Shown here one piece after another: positions 17,283 through 25,120 of a stretch of DNA of 48,200 nt (its first letter is position 1; each line of letters begins with the position of its first letter). A model generated the notes under the pieces. It saw nothing but the letters and a program-made list of their open reading frames with translations. It was not told where the DNA came from and searched no databases. Source of the DNA: Bacteroidales bacterium UBA1181 (GTDB taxonomy: Bacteria; Bacteroidota; Bacteroidia; Bacteroidales; Paludibacteraceae). The translations under genes were made by a program, and so were the position numbers. The stretch spans positions 1 through 48,200 of the forward strand of contig DBYR01000009.1 of the NCBI GenBank assembly GCA_002310215.1, written 5' to 3'.

Positions 17283-17864
17283 TTATTTGGTTACATGTAA
17301 AAAACGAATGAGTTGCTCTATCGCTCTTCCCCGATGGCTGATTTTGTTCTTCTCTTCCATGGAGAGTTCCGCGAAGGAATGAGTGTATCCGTCTGGCTGG
17401 AAAACGGGGTCGTATCCGAATCCGTTGGAACCATGTCTTTCCGTTAGGATGGTCCCGTTGACGATTCCCTCGAAGAAGTACTCCTCTCCATCGAGTATGA
17501 GCGAGATGACCGTTCGGAACCTGGCGCGGCGGTTCTCTTTCCCGTCAAGTTCGGACAATAGTTTATCTATATTTGCCTCAGAATCCTTGGAAGGGCCCGC
17601 ATACCGTGCGGAATAGACTCCTGGAGCGCCGTTTAGGGCTTCCACCTCCAAGCCTGTGTCGTCGGCGAAACAATCGCAATGGTACCGTTCGTATAGATAA
17701 TGTGACTTTTGTGCCGCATTCCCTTGCAGTGTGTCGGCCGTTTCGGGGATATCCTCTACGCAACCGATTTCCGAAAGCGTTCTGATTTCGAACAAACCAT
17801 GCAATTTGTCTCTTACCTCGTCCACCTTGTGGGCATTGTTCGTCGCAAAGACTAATTGTTTCAT
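17283..17864 (-). CDS. rdgB: XTP/dITP diphosphatase (RdgB/HAM1)
   Basis: A 193-residue house-cleaning nucleotide pyrophosphatase that hydrolyses dITP and XTP to monophosphates. Signatures are LVFATNNAHKVDEVRDKL at the N-terminus, FADDTGLEVEALNGAPGVYSARYAG (about 65-90) and GSNGFGYDPVFQPDGY (about 148-163). I start it at ATG 17862-17864, which has AGGAAAA in front and lies downstream of a likely -7 box at 17892-17885; an ATG four codons upstream is too close to that promoter. It is the first gene of the five-gene operon that continues into porZ. Confidence 0.93.
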   Translation of the reverse strand: MKQLVFATNNAHKVDEVRDKLHGLFEIRTLSEIGCVEDIPETADTLQGNAAQKSHYLYERYHCDCFADDTGLEVEALNGAPGVYSARYAGPSKDSEANIDKLLSELDGKENRRARFRTVISLILDGEEYFFEGIVNGTILTERHGSNGFGYDPVFQPDGYTHSFAELSMEEKNKISHRGRAIEQLIRFLHVTK

Positions 17865-17884
17865 TTTTCCTTTCATTTACGATA

Positions 17885-17892
17885 CAAATCTA
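17885..17892 (-). promoter_or_regulatory. -7 promoter element for the rdgB-porZ-tsaE operon
   Basis: TAGATTTG on the minus strand fits TAnnTTTG and sits 20 bases before the rdgB start that I chose. No TTTG is seen at the -33 position. Confidence 0.45.
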
Positions 17893-18000
17893 ACTAAAAA
17901 TGTACGAAAAAAGGCGGTTCCACCGAATGTTTTTTGCGTTTGTAACAAAATTATCCGTTATATGAAACATGATTCACCCCTCCCAGATGCATATTGTTGC

Positions 18001-18008
18001 TACATTTG
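18001..18008 (+). promoter_or_regulatory. -7 promoter element of the candidate sRNA
   Basis: TACATTTG fits the -7 consensus and would start a transcript near 18015, just before a hairpin. The -33 position does not match. Confidence 0.45.
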
Positions 18009-18014
18009 CAATGC

Positions 18015-18108
18015 AAAACGAAATGAATTAGATTTCGTTGTCAGGAAACATTTATACTTTAAATAGGCGACCACAATCACTCTGTGAAGAGTTAGTTGTG
18101 GTTTTTTT
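18015..18108 (+). ncRNA. Candidate small RNA
   Basis: A possible transcript of about 94 bases. A -7 box lies immediately upstream. A perfect 8-bp hairpin, AACGAAAT (18017-18024) with ATTTCGTT (18032-18039), opens it, a single-stranded AT-rich linker follows, and a terminator closes it. No convincing ORF fills it; a 34-codon frame starting at 17961 lies mostly upstream and ends inside it. The downstream methyltransferase gene has its own -7 box at 18140, so this need not be a leader. It matches no RNA family that I know. Confidence 0.45.
18070..18108 (+). terminator. Rho-independent terminator of the candidate sRNA
   Basis: ACCACAA (18070-18076) pairs with TTGTGGT (18096-18102), with an inner ACTC/GAGT extension, followed by seven T. 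No protein gene on the plus strand ends nearby, so it must end an RNA transcript or antisense readthrough. Confidence 0.75.
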
Positions 18109-18139
18109 CTGTCTTGACGAAAACTATCATAATTCTTCG

Positions 18140-18147
18140 TATCTTTG
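18140..18147 (+). promoter_or_regulatory. -7 promoter element for the RlmL-like gene
   Basis: TATCTTTG is an exact -7 consensus located 28 bases before the ATG at 18176. Confidence 0.6.
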
Positions 18148-18175
18148 CAACGGCACAAATATACAAATTTTCGCG

Positions 18176-19861
18176 ATGGCAAATAGTTTTGAAATGATTG
18201 CCAAGACCTTTCAGGGCTTGGAGGATGTATTGGCAAAGGAATTGACTGAGATGGGAGCTGAGCAGGTTGAGACCATCACAAGGGGTGTCCGCTTTTATGG
18301 CGACAAGGAGATGATGTATAAGGCTAATTTCAGATGCCGCACCGCTCTGCGCATTCTTAAGCCTATCCATCAATTTACCGCAACCGATGCGGATGAGGTC
18401 TACCAAATCATTAAGGCGATGGATTGGTCCCAATATTTGGACACGAAGAAAACCTTCGCGATCGACGCTGTCGTCCATTCCGAAAACTTCCGTCATTCGA
18501 AGTTCCTCGCCTATAAGGCTAAGGACGCCATCGCCGACCATTTCATGGAGAAATACAACGAGCGGCCTTCTGTACGTATCAAGAATCCGGACGTGCAACT
18601 GAATATCCATGTCAACCAGGATGTCTGCACCCTCTCTTTGGATAGCTCCGGCGAACCGCTCTATATGAGGGGTTACAAGGTGGAGCAGACCGAAGCCCCT
18701 ATTAATGAGGTGCTGGCTGCCGGAATGCTTATGTTGGCGGGATGGGACGGCCAAACCGATTTCATGGATCCTATGTGCGGCTCCGGCACCATCGCCATCG
18801 AGGCTGCCCTCATGGCGCTTAACATCGCCCCGGGTATCTATAGGAAAGGGTTCGCTTTCGAAAAATGGCCGGACTTCGACAGCGAGTTGCTGGAGAACCT
18901 ATACAATGATGAGTCGCAGGAAAAGGAGTTTACCCATAAGATCTATGCTTCCGACATCTCCTCCGCCGCACTACGTATCGCTACGGAGAACGTGAAGAGC
19001 GCAGGCATGACGAAATACATCGAGCTGAAACATCAGCCGTTCCAAGGGTGTGAACGCCCCCAGAACGAGACGATGGTGATGTTCAACCCTCCATACGGTG
19101 AGCGTCTGAAACAGTTTGAGATGGAGAAACTTTACGAGGAGATCGGTTCAAAACTTAAAAATGACTTTACGGACATGTCCGCCTGGATCATCACCGTCCC
19201 TTGTGAGGCGACCGATCATATCGGACTGAGACCTTCCGAAAAATACCATTTGCTGAATGGTTCCATCGAATGTGAGTTCAGGAAATACGAGATGTTCAAG
19301 GGGCGTAGGAACGATTACCTCCGTGAACGTAACGAGGGTCGACCGCCGTTTGCACAGGAAGAGGAGGATTCATCCAGGAGAAGATATATGTCCCAGAATT
19401 CGGAGGAGCGTAGGTTCCATCCTGTCCGTGAGGATGGCTCCTTTGTGCGTTCCGAGGAGGACACGTGGAGCAGAAATTCACAAAACGAGGACGAACAGAG
19501 TGAGTACCAGCGTCGTAGACACGAGGCTTTCGAGAAGGAACGTGAATTCCAGGAGAGGAAGAGCAAACGTGAGGCGGAATGGAACGAACGCCGCTCAGAA
19601 CGTCCATTTGACCGTAACCGTGGCGATTTCAGAGGCGGTGAGGGAAGAAAGGAATTCAGGAAACGGGACGACCGCTTCGATGACGATTTCCGTGGCAAAC
19701 CGAGATTCGACCGGAACAGGGATGACGACAGACGCAGGGATTTCGGCGGACGCGACAACCGTGATAACTTTAGGCGCCCTTTCAGACATCGTGATGACGA
19801 GGGGGACAACAGAGGAAATAGAAACTTCGGCGGACGAAGAAGAAGAGATGATGAAGAGTGA
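18176..19861 (+). CDS. RlmL-like rRNA (guanine-N2) methyltransferase with a long charged tail
   Basis: A 561-residue class I SAM-dependent RNA methyltransferase. A THUMP RNA-binding domain (about residues 1-160) precedes the catalytic domain, with the SAM loop MDPMCGSGTIAIEAAL (197-212) and the target-base motif NPPY at 304-307. It resembles the N-terminal half of E. coli RlmL, which makes m2G2445 in 23S rRNA. After residue 380 a tail of about 180 residues is dominated by Arg, Asp, Glu, Gly and Phe, with RGG- and FRD-like spacing. It is probably disordered and RNA-binding. The ATG at 18176 is chosen because the promoter lies inside the longer open frame. Confidence 0.87.
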   Translation: MANSFEMIAKTFQGLEDVLAKELTEMGAEQVETITRGVRFYGDKEMMYKANFRCRTALRILKPIHQFTATDADEVYQIIKAMDWSQYLDTKKTFAIDAVVHSENFRHSKFLAYKAKDAIADHFMEKYNERPSVRIKNPDVQLNIHVNQDVCTLSLDSSGEPLYMRGYKVEQTEAPINEVLAAGMLMLAGWDGQTDFMDPMCGSGTIAIEAALMALNIAPGIYRKGFAFEKWPDFDSELLENLYNDESQEKEFTHKIYASDISSAALRIATENVKSAGMTKYIELKHQPFQGCERPQNETMVMFNPPYGERLKQFEMEKLYEEIGSKLKNDFTDMSAWIITVPCEATDHIGLRPSEKYHLLNGSIECEFRKYEMFKGRRNDYLRERNEGRPPFAQEEEDSSRRRYMSQNSEERRFHPVREDGSFVRSEEDTWSRNSQNEDEQSEYQRRRHEAFEKEREFQERKSKREAEWNERRSERPFDRNRGDFRGGEGRKEFRKRDDRFDDDFRGKPRFDRNRDDDRRRDFGGRDNRDNFRRPFRHRDDEGDNRGNRNFGGRRRRDDEE

Positions 19862-19884
19862 TGGGTTTTCCCATCACTCTTTTC
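19857..19884 (+). terminator. Terminator overlapping the RlmL-like stop codon
   Basis: AGTGATGGG (19857-19865) pairs perfectly with CCCATCACT (19870-19878) over a TTTT loop, followed by CTTTTCTTTT. The TGA stop (19859-19861) is inside the left arm. Confidence 0.85.
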
Positions 19885-19886
19885 TT

Positions 19887-20351
19887 TTATTGCCAGGAAG
19901 AGTAAGGCTTCACCGCTAAATTCGAATTGGTGTAGCGCTTGTCATGGGTCACTTCCTCCCCTATCCAATCGGGCTTCTCGAAGGCTTGTTCCTCCGATTT
20001 GAGCTCAATCTCCGCCACGACAAGACCCTTGTTCTCTCCTAAAAACTCATCCACCTCCCAAACGTTTCCCTTATAAGGAATCTTATGGCGATACTTCTCC
20101 ACGCAAGGCGTCTTCGCCAACGAGAAGAGCGCTTCGGCATCCACCATCGGAATATCATATTCAATCTCGACACGCGAGATGTTCTTCGCCTTCCCTTTGA
20201 TCGTCAGTTTGGCCTTATTTCCCTCGATGCGCACACGCACGGTGTTGCCGCCTCGCTCGTTCAGATAGGCTTGCTTGTAGTAGACGCCTTCCGCTAAGCC
20301 TCTCCAATCTTCATTCCGTAACAAATATTTTCTCTCTATCTCAATATTCAT
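19887..20351 (-). CDS. CYTH domain protein (triphosphate tunnel family)
   Basis: A 154-residue CYTH protein. The ExExK signature is present at the very N-terminus (IEIERKYLL), followed by alternating charged strands typical of the tunnel fold (NTVRVRIEGNKAKLTIKGK, RVEIEYDIP, HKIPYKGNVWEVDEF, VVAEIELKSEEQAF). Members hydrolyse inorganic triphosphate or make cAMP or thiamine triphosphate; stand-alone bacterial proteins of this size are usually triphosphatases. It is convergent with the RlmL-like gene and divergent from the next GT2. Substrate cannot be told from sequence. Confidence 0.88.
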   Translation of the reverse strand: MNIEIERKYLLRNEDWRGLAEGVYYKQAYLNERGGNTVRVRIEGNKAKLTIKGKAKNISRVEIEYDIPMVDAEALFSLAKTPCVEKYRHKIPYKGNVWEVDEFLGENKGLVVAEIELKSEEQAFEKPDWIGEEVTHDKRYTNSNLAVKPYSSWQ

Positions 20352-20410
20352 CTTTGTGTTTTTTTGTCTATAATCATTACGCGAATTTAATCTATTTCGC
20401 CACTATTTTG

Positions 20411-20418
20411 TATTTTTG
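20411..20418 (+). promoter_or_regulatory. -7 promoter element for the GT2-protease pair
   Basis: TATTTTTG fits TAnnTTTG and lies 27 bases before the GT2 start at 20446. Confidence 0.5.
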
Positions 20419-20445
20419 CCTATCTAAAGTGAATGCCCCAAAGAT

Positions 20446-21339
20446 ATGGAGTTATCCATCTGCATACCAGTCTATAATCAGGATGTCACGTCGCTTGTTC
20501 ATGATCTGCATCGGCAAGCGTTGGGAATCTCATGCGACTTCGAGATCCTGCTGATGGAAGATGGTTCCACATCTTTCCTTGAGGAGAACAGCTCGCTCGC
20601 TACGCTGGATAGGGTCCGTTACGTGCGGTTGCCGCAGAATGTGGGACGGGCCGCCGTACGCAACAAGTTGGCGGATGAGGCCCAATACGAATACCTGCTC
20701 TTCATGGACTGTGACGTATCTCCTTTTGACGATTCCTTCCTCGAACGGTATGTCCGCATGGAGGGGAGTGAGGTCGTGATGGGAGGATGTCGTTACGGCG
20801 ATGCCCCTTTGTCCGATAAACATATACTCCGTTGGAGGTACGGGAAGGAACGAGAGGAGAAATCCGCTGAAGTGCGGAACCAACACCCATACGACTCCTT
20901 TTCCGCTTTCAATTTCATGATCAGGAAATCAGTTTTCATGCGGATCCGATTCGACGAATCTCTGCCGGGATATGGCCACGAAGATACCATGTTCGGACTA
21001 TACCTGAAGCGCAAAGGCATCCATATCACACACATTGACAATGAATTGCTGCACCTCGACAGCACGTCTTCCGATGTGTTCCTGCGGAAAAGCAGGAATG
21101 CGGTCGCTAATCTCTACCTTATCTGCCAAAGGGAGGGGTTTGCCGAGGATTTGGCGGGAGGCATAAGAATACTACGTTGCTTCAGATGGATAGTCCGTCT
21201 CCGCCTTTCGTCCCTTTTCGCCAAGACGTATCCTCTTGTATGTTCATGGTGCGAAAAAAATTTATTGGGCAAACATCCCAATTTGCTTATCTTTGACCTT
21301 TATAGACTATTTTTCTTATGCGTTTGTTCAAAAAAATAA
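20446..21339 (+). CDS. Glycosyltransferase family 2
   Basis: A 297-residue GT2 enzyme with MELSICIPVYNQDVTSLV at the N-terminus, LLMEDGSTS (about 36-44), an NVGRAAVRNKLADEA loop and the metal-binding DCD in LLFMDCDVSPFDD (about 86-98). A galactosyltransferase-like C-terminal half has GYGHEDTMFG (about 178-187), the ED catalytic motif of processive-like GT2 proteins. The last 22 bases overlap the start of the downstream protease gene in another frame, so the two are translationally coupled. The product glycan is unknown. Confidence 0.87.
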   Translation: MELSICIPVYNQDVTSLVHDLHRQALGISCDFEILLMEDGSTSFLEENSSLATLDRVRYVRLPQNVGRAAVRNKLADEAQYEYLLFMDCDVSPFDDSFLERYVRMEGSEVVMGGCRYGDAPLSDKHILRWRYGKEREEKSAEVRNQHPYDSFSAFNFMIRKSVFMRIRFDESLPGYGHEDTMFGLYLKRKGIHITHIDNELLHLDSTSSDVFLRKSRNAVANLYLICQREGFAEDLAGGIRILRCFRWIVRLRLSSLFAKTYPLVCSWCEKNLLGKHPNLLIFDLYRLFFLCVCSKK

Positions 21340-23510
21340 TAACCATCGCGGTTTGCTTCATGTCATGGGTGGCGCAGGCGCAGATCAGCCATGGAGGGAT
21401 GCCCCTGCCTGAAACCATAGATGCGGGTCCATGCCTCAGAAAAGGTTCGGAAGTGGTGAGAATGCCTGCGTTCGACGTGGAGGAGATGCGCCGTGAGGAT
21501 TCCCTCGAAGGAAATAAAATCGGCGGACTACGTTTCGCCTATGCCTTTACAGTGGACTATACCCCAAGCAATTCGGGCGTCCATTATCGTCTGAAGGATG
21601 GTAGGGATGTTTGGAGACTTCGCATCATCTCCGAAGGCGCCTACTCCTTGAACCTGATCTTCGACGATTACCAATTGGATGAGGCTTCCCAACTCTTTAT
21701 TTATACGCCGGACCGTAGCACGATACGAGGGTCTTTCACTTCCGAAAATAACTCGTCCCATGGGGTGCTGGCGACGGCTCCCGTACCAGGAGATGAGGTC
21801 GTGGTCGAACTGATCACACCTAAGGAAAGCACCAGCCGACTGCGGCTCGGAAGCGTCAACCATGACTATCGTGGATTGAAATACCTGCCAACTACTGGGA
21901 CATCCCAAGAATGCCAAATGGACGCCTCCTGCATGGGAATCCATGAACAACAAGCCAGAAGCTCCGTGACGATTATCGTGGCAGGAACGGAATATTGCTC
22001 CGGCAACATGGTGAACAGTACGGCGGACGATGACGCGCCGCTCTTGGTTACCGCCGCCCATTGCCTCTACAAGGAGGTAGGGGAGATTGACGAATCGATG
22101 GCTCAAAAAAGCGTCTTTTTCTTCAATTTTGAGCGACCACATTGCCGTACGGATATCAGTGGTTCACTGGAATTGAGCGTTTCTGGCGCCGATGTGGTTT
22201 TCTCCAATGTTTCCACCGATGTTATGGTGATGAGACTGCGAAGAGTTCCGCCAATCGACTATAGGGTGTACTTCGCAGGATGGAACGCTACCCGCAACTT
22301 AGGTACGGGCGCCTATTCCTTCCACCACCCTTCCTCTGACGTAAGGAAGATATCGATAGAGGAGGATACCCCTTATCTCTCCACCTTCAAAGTGGATGAC
22401 CTTTTTGATCCAAACATTCATTGGATGGTCGATCGTTGGGAGACGGGCATCATGGAGGGCGGTTCGTCTGGTGCGGGTTTGTTCGATGCGGAGGACCGTA
22501 TTGTGGGGGTTTTGTCTGGAGGAGACACGAAGGAGTCTTGTTACAGAACCGGTTATGACGCTTTTGGGGCTTTTAGCGAAACATGGGATAGGGGCCTCAA
22601 AAATCATCTCGACCCTGCCAACAGTGGACAGACCATATATGATGGCCGGGAATCTTGCCAAATCCCGTGTACCCGCGTCACCAACTGGCATGATGGCGAA
22701 ACCATCCATTATGTTTCCGACTACGAACAGTTCGCCGCTGGTCATAACAACAAGGGTATCGTCGAATATGCGGAACGTTTTCGCCTTGACGAGAAAACGT
22801 CCGTCCTATATGGTGTCTATATCACCCCTTGGCAAGGTACCTATTCCGAAAAAGATACTGTGATGCTGAGGATCTACAGGGGAGACTCCTTGCCTGATTA
22901 TTTGTTGAGTCAGGAGGTCATATACATGGCAAACCCTATCATCACCAGAAGATCTTCCTCTTTCGAAGAGAGCCAGGTGAAGCAATGGACAATGCGTGAT
23001 TGCTATTATCGACTCAAACAACCTTTGGTGGTCGATTCCACCTTCTTTGTGGGTCTGAAATTAGTGGCCTCGCCTACCAGTAAATTCGCCCTCTGTCATA
23101 CAGAGGAGAAGCTGGACGGACAAAACACGGCATATTTCAAGGATACTTCAGGTTGGCACTCCTTTGATGACGCTCACCCGTATTATAAAGAGCCTACTTC
23201 CCTTCTCATCGAACCCGTTGTGCAGGTGGGAGGCAACGCCATCATATCCGTGACTGACTACTCGGCGGAAGAACCTGCATCCATTGTTCTGCCGAATCCT
23301 GTGGAGGAGATGGTCACCGTTCGATTCCCTTTCGCGAGAAGAGTCCTCTACTACGAATGGATCGATATGGAGGGTAGGGTGGTAAACAAAGTGACTGTAG
23401 ATAAGACTGGCGACGAGCTCTCCCTTCGTATGGATTTTCCTTCGGGCATCTATTTCTTACGATTGGTTTACGATTCCGCCACCGAAACGTTACGTGTGGT
23501 GAAAAAATAA
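21318..23510 (+). CDS. Secreted trypsin-like (lysyl-endopeptidase-like) serine protease with T9SS sorting domain
   Basis: A 730-residue exported protease. A signal peptide (1-21) is followed by an ISHGGMPLP prodomain start common in T9SS proteases and by a beta-rich prodomain to about residue 200. A chymotrypsin-fold domain has the triad His248 (TAAHC), Asp301 (STDVMVMRL) and Ser384 (GGSSGAG). A middle beta domain follows, and a T9SS type A sorting domain (SIVLPNPVEEMVTVRFPF about 653-670, ending SGIYFLRLVYD and a VVKK tail). It should be exported through the outer membrane and surface-attached. Several cysteines fit lysyl endopeptidases. The gene overlaps the upstream GT2 by 22 bases, an unusual pairing. 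Confidence 0.85.
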   Translation: MRLFKKIITIAVCFMSWVAQAQISHGGMPLPETIDAGPCLRKGSEVVRMPAFDVEEMRREDSLEGNKIGGLRFAYAFTVDYTPSNSGVHYRLKDGRDVWRLRIISEGAYSLNLIFDDYQLDEASQLFIYTPDRSTIRGSFTSENNSSHGVLATAPVPGDEVVVELITPKESTSRLRLGSVNHDYRGLKYLPTTGTSQECQMDASCMGIHEQQARSSVTIIVAGTEYCSGNMVNSTADDDAPLLVTAAHCLYKEVGEIDESMAQKSVFFFNFERPHCRTDISGSLELSVSGADVVFSNVSTDVMVMRLRRVPPIDYRVYFAGWNATRNLGTGAYSFHHPSSDVRKISIEEDTPYLSTFKVDDLFDPNIHWMVDRWETGIMEGGSSGAGLFDAEDRIVGVLSGGDTKESCYRTGYDAFGAFSETWDRGLKNHLDPANSGQTIYDGRESCQIPCTRVTNWHDGETIHYVSDYEQFAAGHNNKGIVEYAERFRLDEKTSVLYGVYITPWQGTYSEKDTVMLRIYRGDSLPDYLLSQEVIYMANPIITRRSSSFEESQVKQWTMRDCYYRLKQPLVVDSTFFVGLKLVASPTSKFALCHTEEKLDGQNTAYFKDTSGWHSFDDAHPYYKEPTSLLIEPVVQVGGNAIISVTDYSAEEPASIVLPNPVEEMVTVRFPFARRVLYYEWIDMEGRVVNKVTVDKTGDELSLRMDFPSGIYFLRLVYDSATETLRVVKK

Positions 23511-23514
23511 GGTC

Positions 23515-25116
23515 ATGGATAGAGAGGGGAAAACGATACTGCGGAAGTCCATCAAGGCAAAGGTGAAGGAATTGTCCGAAATAGAAAAGAATGAGCGGGC
23601 CGCCCAGGTATGGAGAGCCGTGGAGCAAGACCCACACTTCGCCTCGGCCCGATGCGTGTTGCTCTTCTGGTCGCTGCCCGACGAGGTGGATACTCACGCT
23701 TTCGTGGAGAGATGGCACACGAAGAAACGCATACTACTGCCCGTCGTCGTAGGCGACTCGCTGGAGATCAGGCCTTACGAGGGCATGGCGAAGATGAGGA
23801 AGGGAGCATTCGACATCTTAGAGCCTACCGGCGAACGTTTCACGGACTATCCGCTCATCGATTTGGCGATCGTGCCGGGTGTCGGATTCGACGCGGCCGG
23901 CTATCGAATGGGGCGAGGGAAAGGTTATTACGACCGCCTATTGCCATACATAAAAGCCTATAAGATAGGCGTTTGTTTCCCCGAACAATATGTTCCGGCC
24001 GTCCCGATAGACCCTTGGGACAGCAGAATGGATAAAGTGATATTTGGTACGATTATGGATAATGAACAAGTGATAAGATTAGGCAAACTGGAACAGATTT
24101 TGCCTGAAGAGTTAGGGAAACGGTCCCTGGAATCCGTTTATGTGTTAACGGACGAGAATACACATCGGCTATGCTTAGGCAAGCTTGCCCCGATAGGCAT
24201 CCCCGAGTCGAACGTGATATGCATCAAGGCGGGGGACGACAACAAAGGCATTGAGGCTCTGGCCTCCGTTTGGAGCCACCTCAGCGAACATGGCGCCACC
24301 CGCAAATCGTTGCTCATCAACTTAGGCGGAGGCATGGTCACCGACCTGGGCGGATTCGCCGCCTCCACCTTCAAGCGGGGCATGGACTACATCAATGTGC
24401 CTACCACTTTGCTGGGAACCATCGACGCCGCCGTGGGTGGCAAAACGGGCATCAACTTCGGCGGACTGAAGAATGAGGTGGGTGTGATCAACCCCTCCCA
24501 GTCGGTGCTGATCGACGTGGACTTCCTCCGCACATTGGACAAGGAGAACTTCCTTTCGGGCTTCGCCGAGATGATCAAACACGGACTGATCTCCTCCCGT
24601 GAGGTGTGGAACCATATCCTCCAATTCGACCTGGAGAAGATCGATTACGCCAAACTGCCCGCCCTGGTGGAGGAATCCATTCAGGTGAAGCGTGACATCG
24701 TGCGCGTCGACCCGACGGAGAAGGGCATCCGCAAGGCACTGAACTTCGGACATACGGTGGGACACGCCTTCGAGAGCTACGCCATCCAACAGAACGACAC
24801 CAAGCTGCACGGCTATGCGGTCGCTTGGGGTATGATCGCCGAGCTCTACCTATCGTACAAGTTGGTCGGTTTTCCGAAGGAGGACTTCCTACAAGCCATC
24901 TCCCTCATCAAGGAGAACTACGGTTGCCTCCACATCACCTGCGACGAGTATGAACTGCTCTACAAACTGATGACCCACGACAAGAAGAACGAAGGCGACG
25001 GACGTATCCTCTTCACGCTCTTAGGCGGTATCGGTGACATCCGCATCAACACCAACGTGGAGAAAAAAGATATCTTCGACGCATTGGATTTCTACAGAGA
25101 CACATTAGGCATTTAA
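23515..25116 (+). CDS. aroB: Fusion: 5-formyltetrahydrofolate cyclo-ligase + 3-dehydroquinate synthase (AroB)
   Basis: One uninterrupted 533-residue frame carries two enzymes. Residues 1-180 are a 5-formyl-THF cyclo-ligase (LLFWSLPDEVDT 49-60; PGVGFDAAGYRMGRGKGYYD 121-140, the ATP/folate loop). Residues 181-533 are a full-length AroB: GGGMVTDLGGFAAS, VPTTLLGTIDAAVGGKTGIN (NAD site), AEMIKHGL, FGHTVGHAFE and HGYAVAWG (zinc ligands). AroB begins exactly at an internal ATG (24055, MDNEQVIRL), with no stop between the halves. The first converts 5-formyl-THF to 5,10-methenyl-THF, the second makes 3-dehydroquinate. aroA follows four bases later. Either a bifunctional protein or two products with internal initiation is possible. 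Confidence 0.9.
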   Translation: MDREGKTILRKSIKAKVKELSEIEKNERAAQVWRAVEQDPHFASARCVLLFWSLPDEVDTHAFVERWHTKKRILLPVVVGDSLEIRPYEGMAKMRKGAFDILEPTGERFTDYPLIDLAIVPGVGFDAAGYRMGRGKGYYDRLLPYIKAYKIGVCFPEQYVPAVPIDPWDSRMDKVIFGTIMDNEQVIRLGKLEQILPEELGKRSLESVYVLTDENTHRLCLGKLAPIGIPESNVICIKAGDDNKGIEALASVWSHLSEHGATRKSLLINLGGGMVTDLGGFAASTFKRGMDYINVPTTLLGTIDAAVGGKTGINFGGLKNEVGVINPSQSVLIDVDFLRTLDKENFLSGFAEMIKHGLISSREVWNHILQFDLEKIDYAKLPALVEESIQVKRDIVRVDPTEKGIRKALNFGHTVGHAFESYAIQQNDTKLHGYAVAWGMIAELYLSYKLVGFPKEDFLQAISLIKENYGCLHITCDEYELLYKLMTHDKKNEGDGRILFTLLGGIGDIRINTNVEKKDIFDALDFYRDTLGI

Positions 25117-25120
25117 TATT

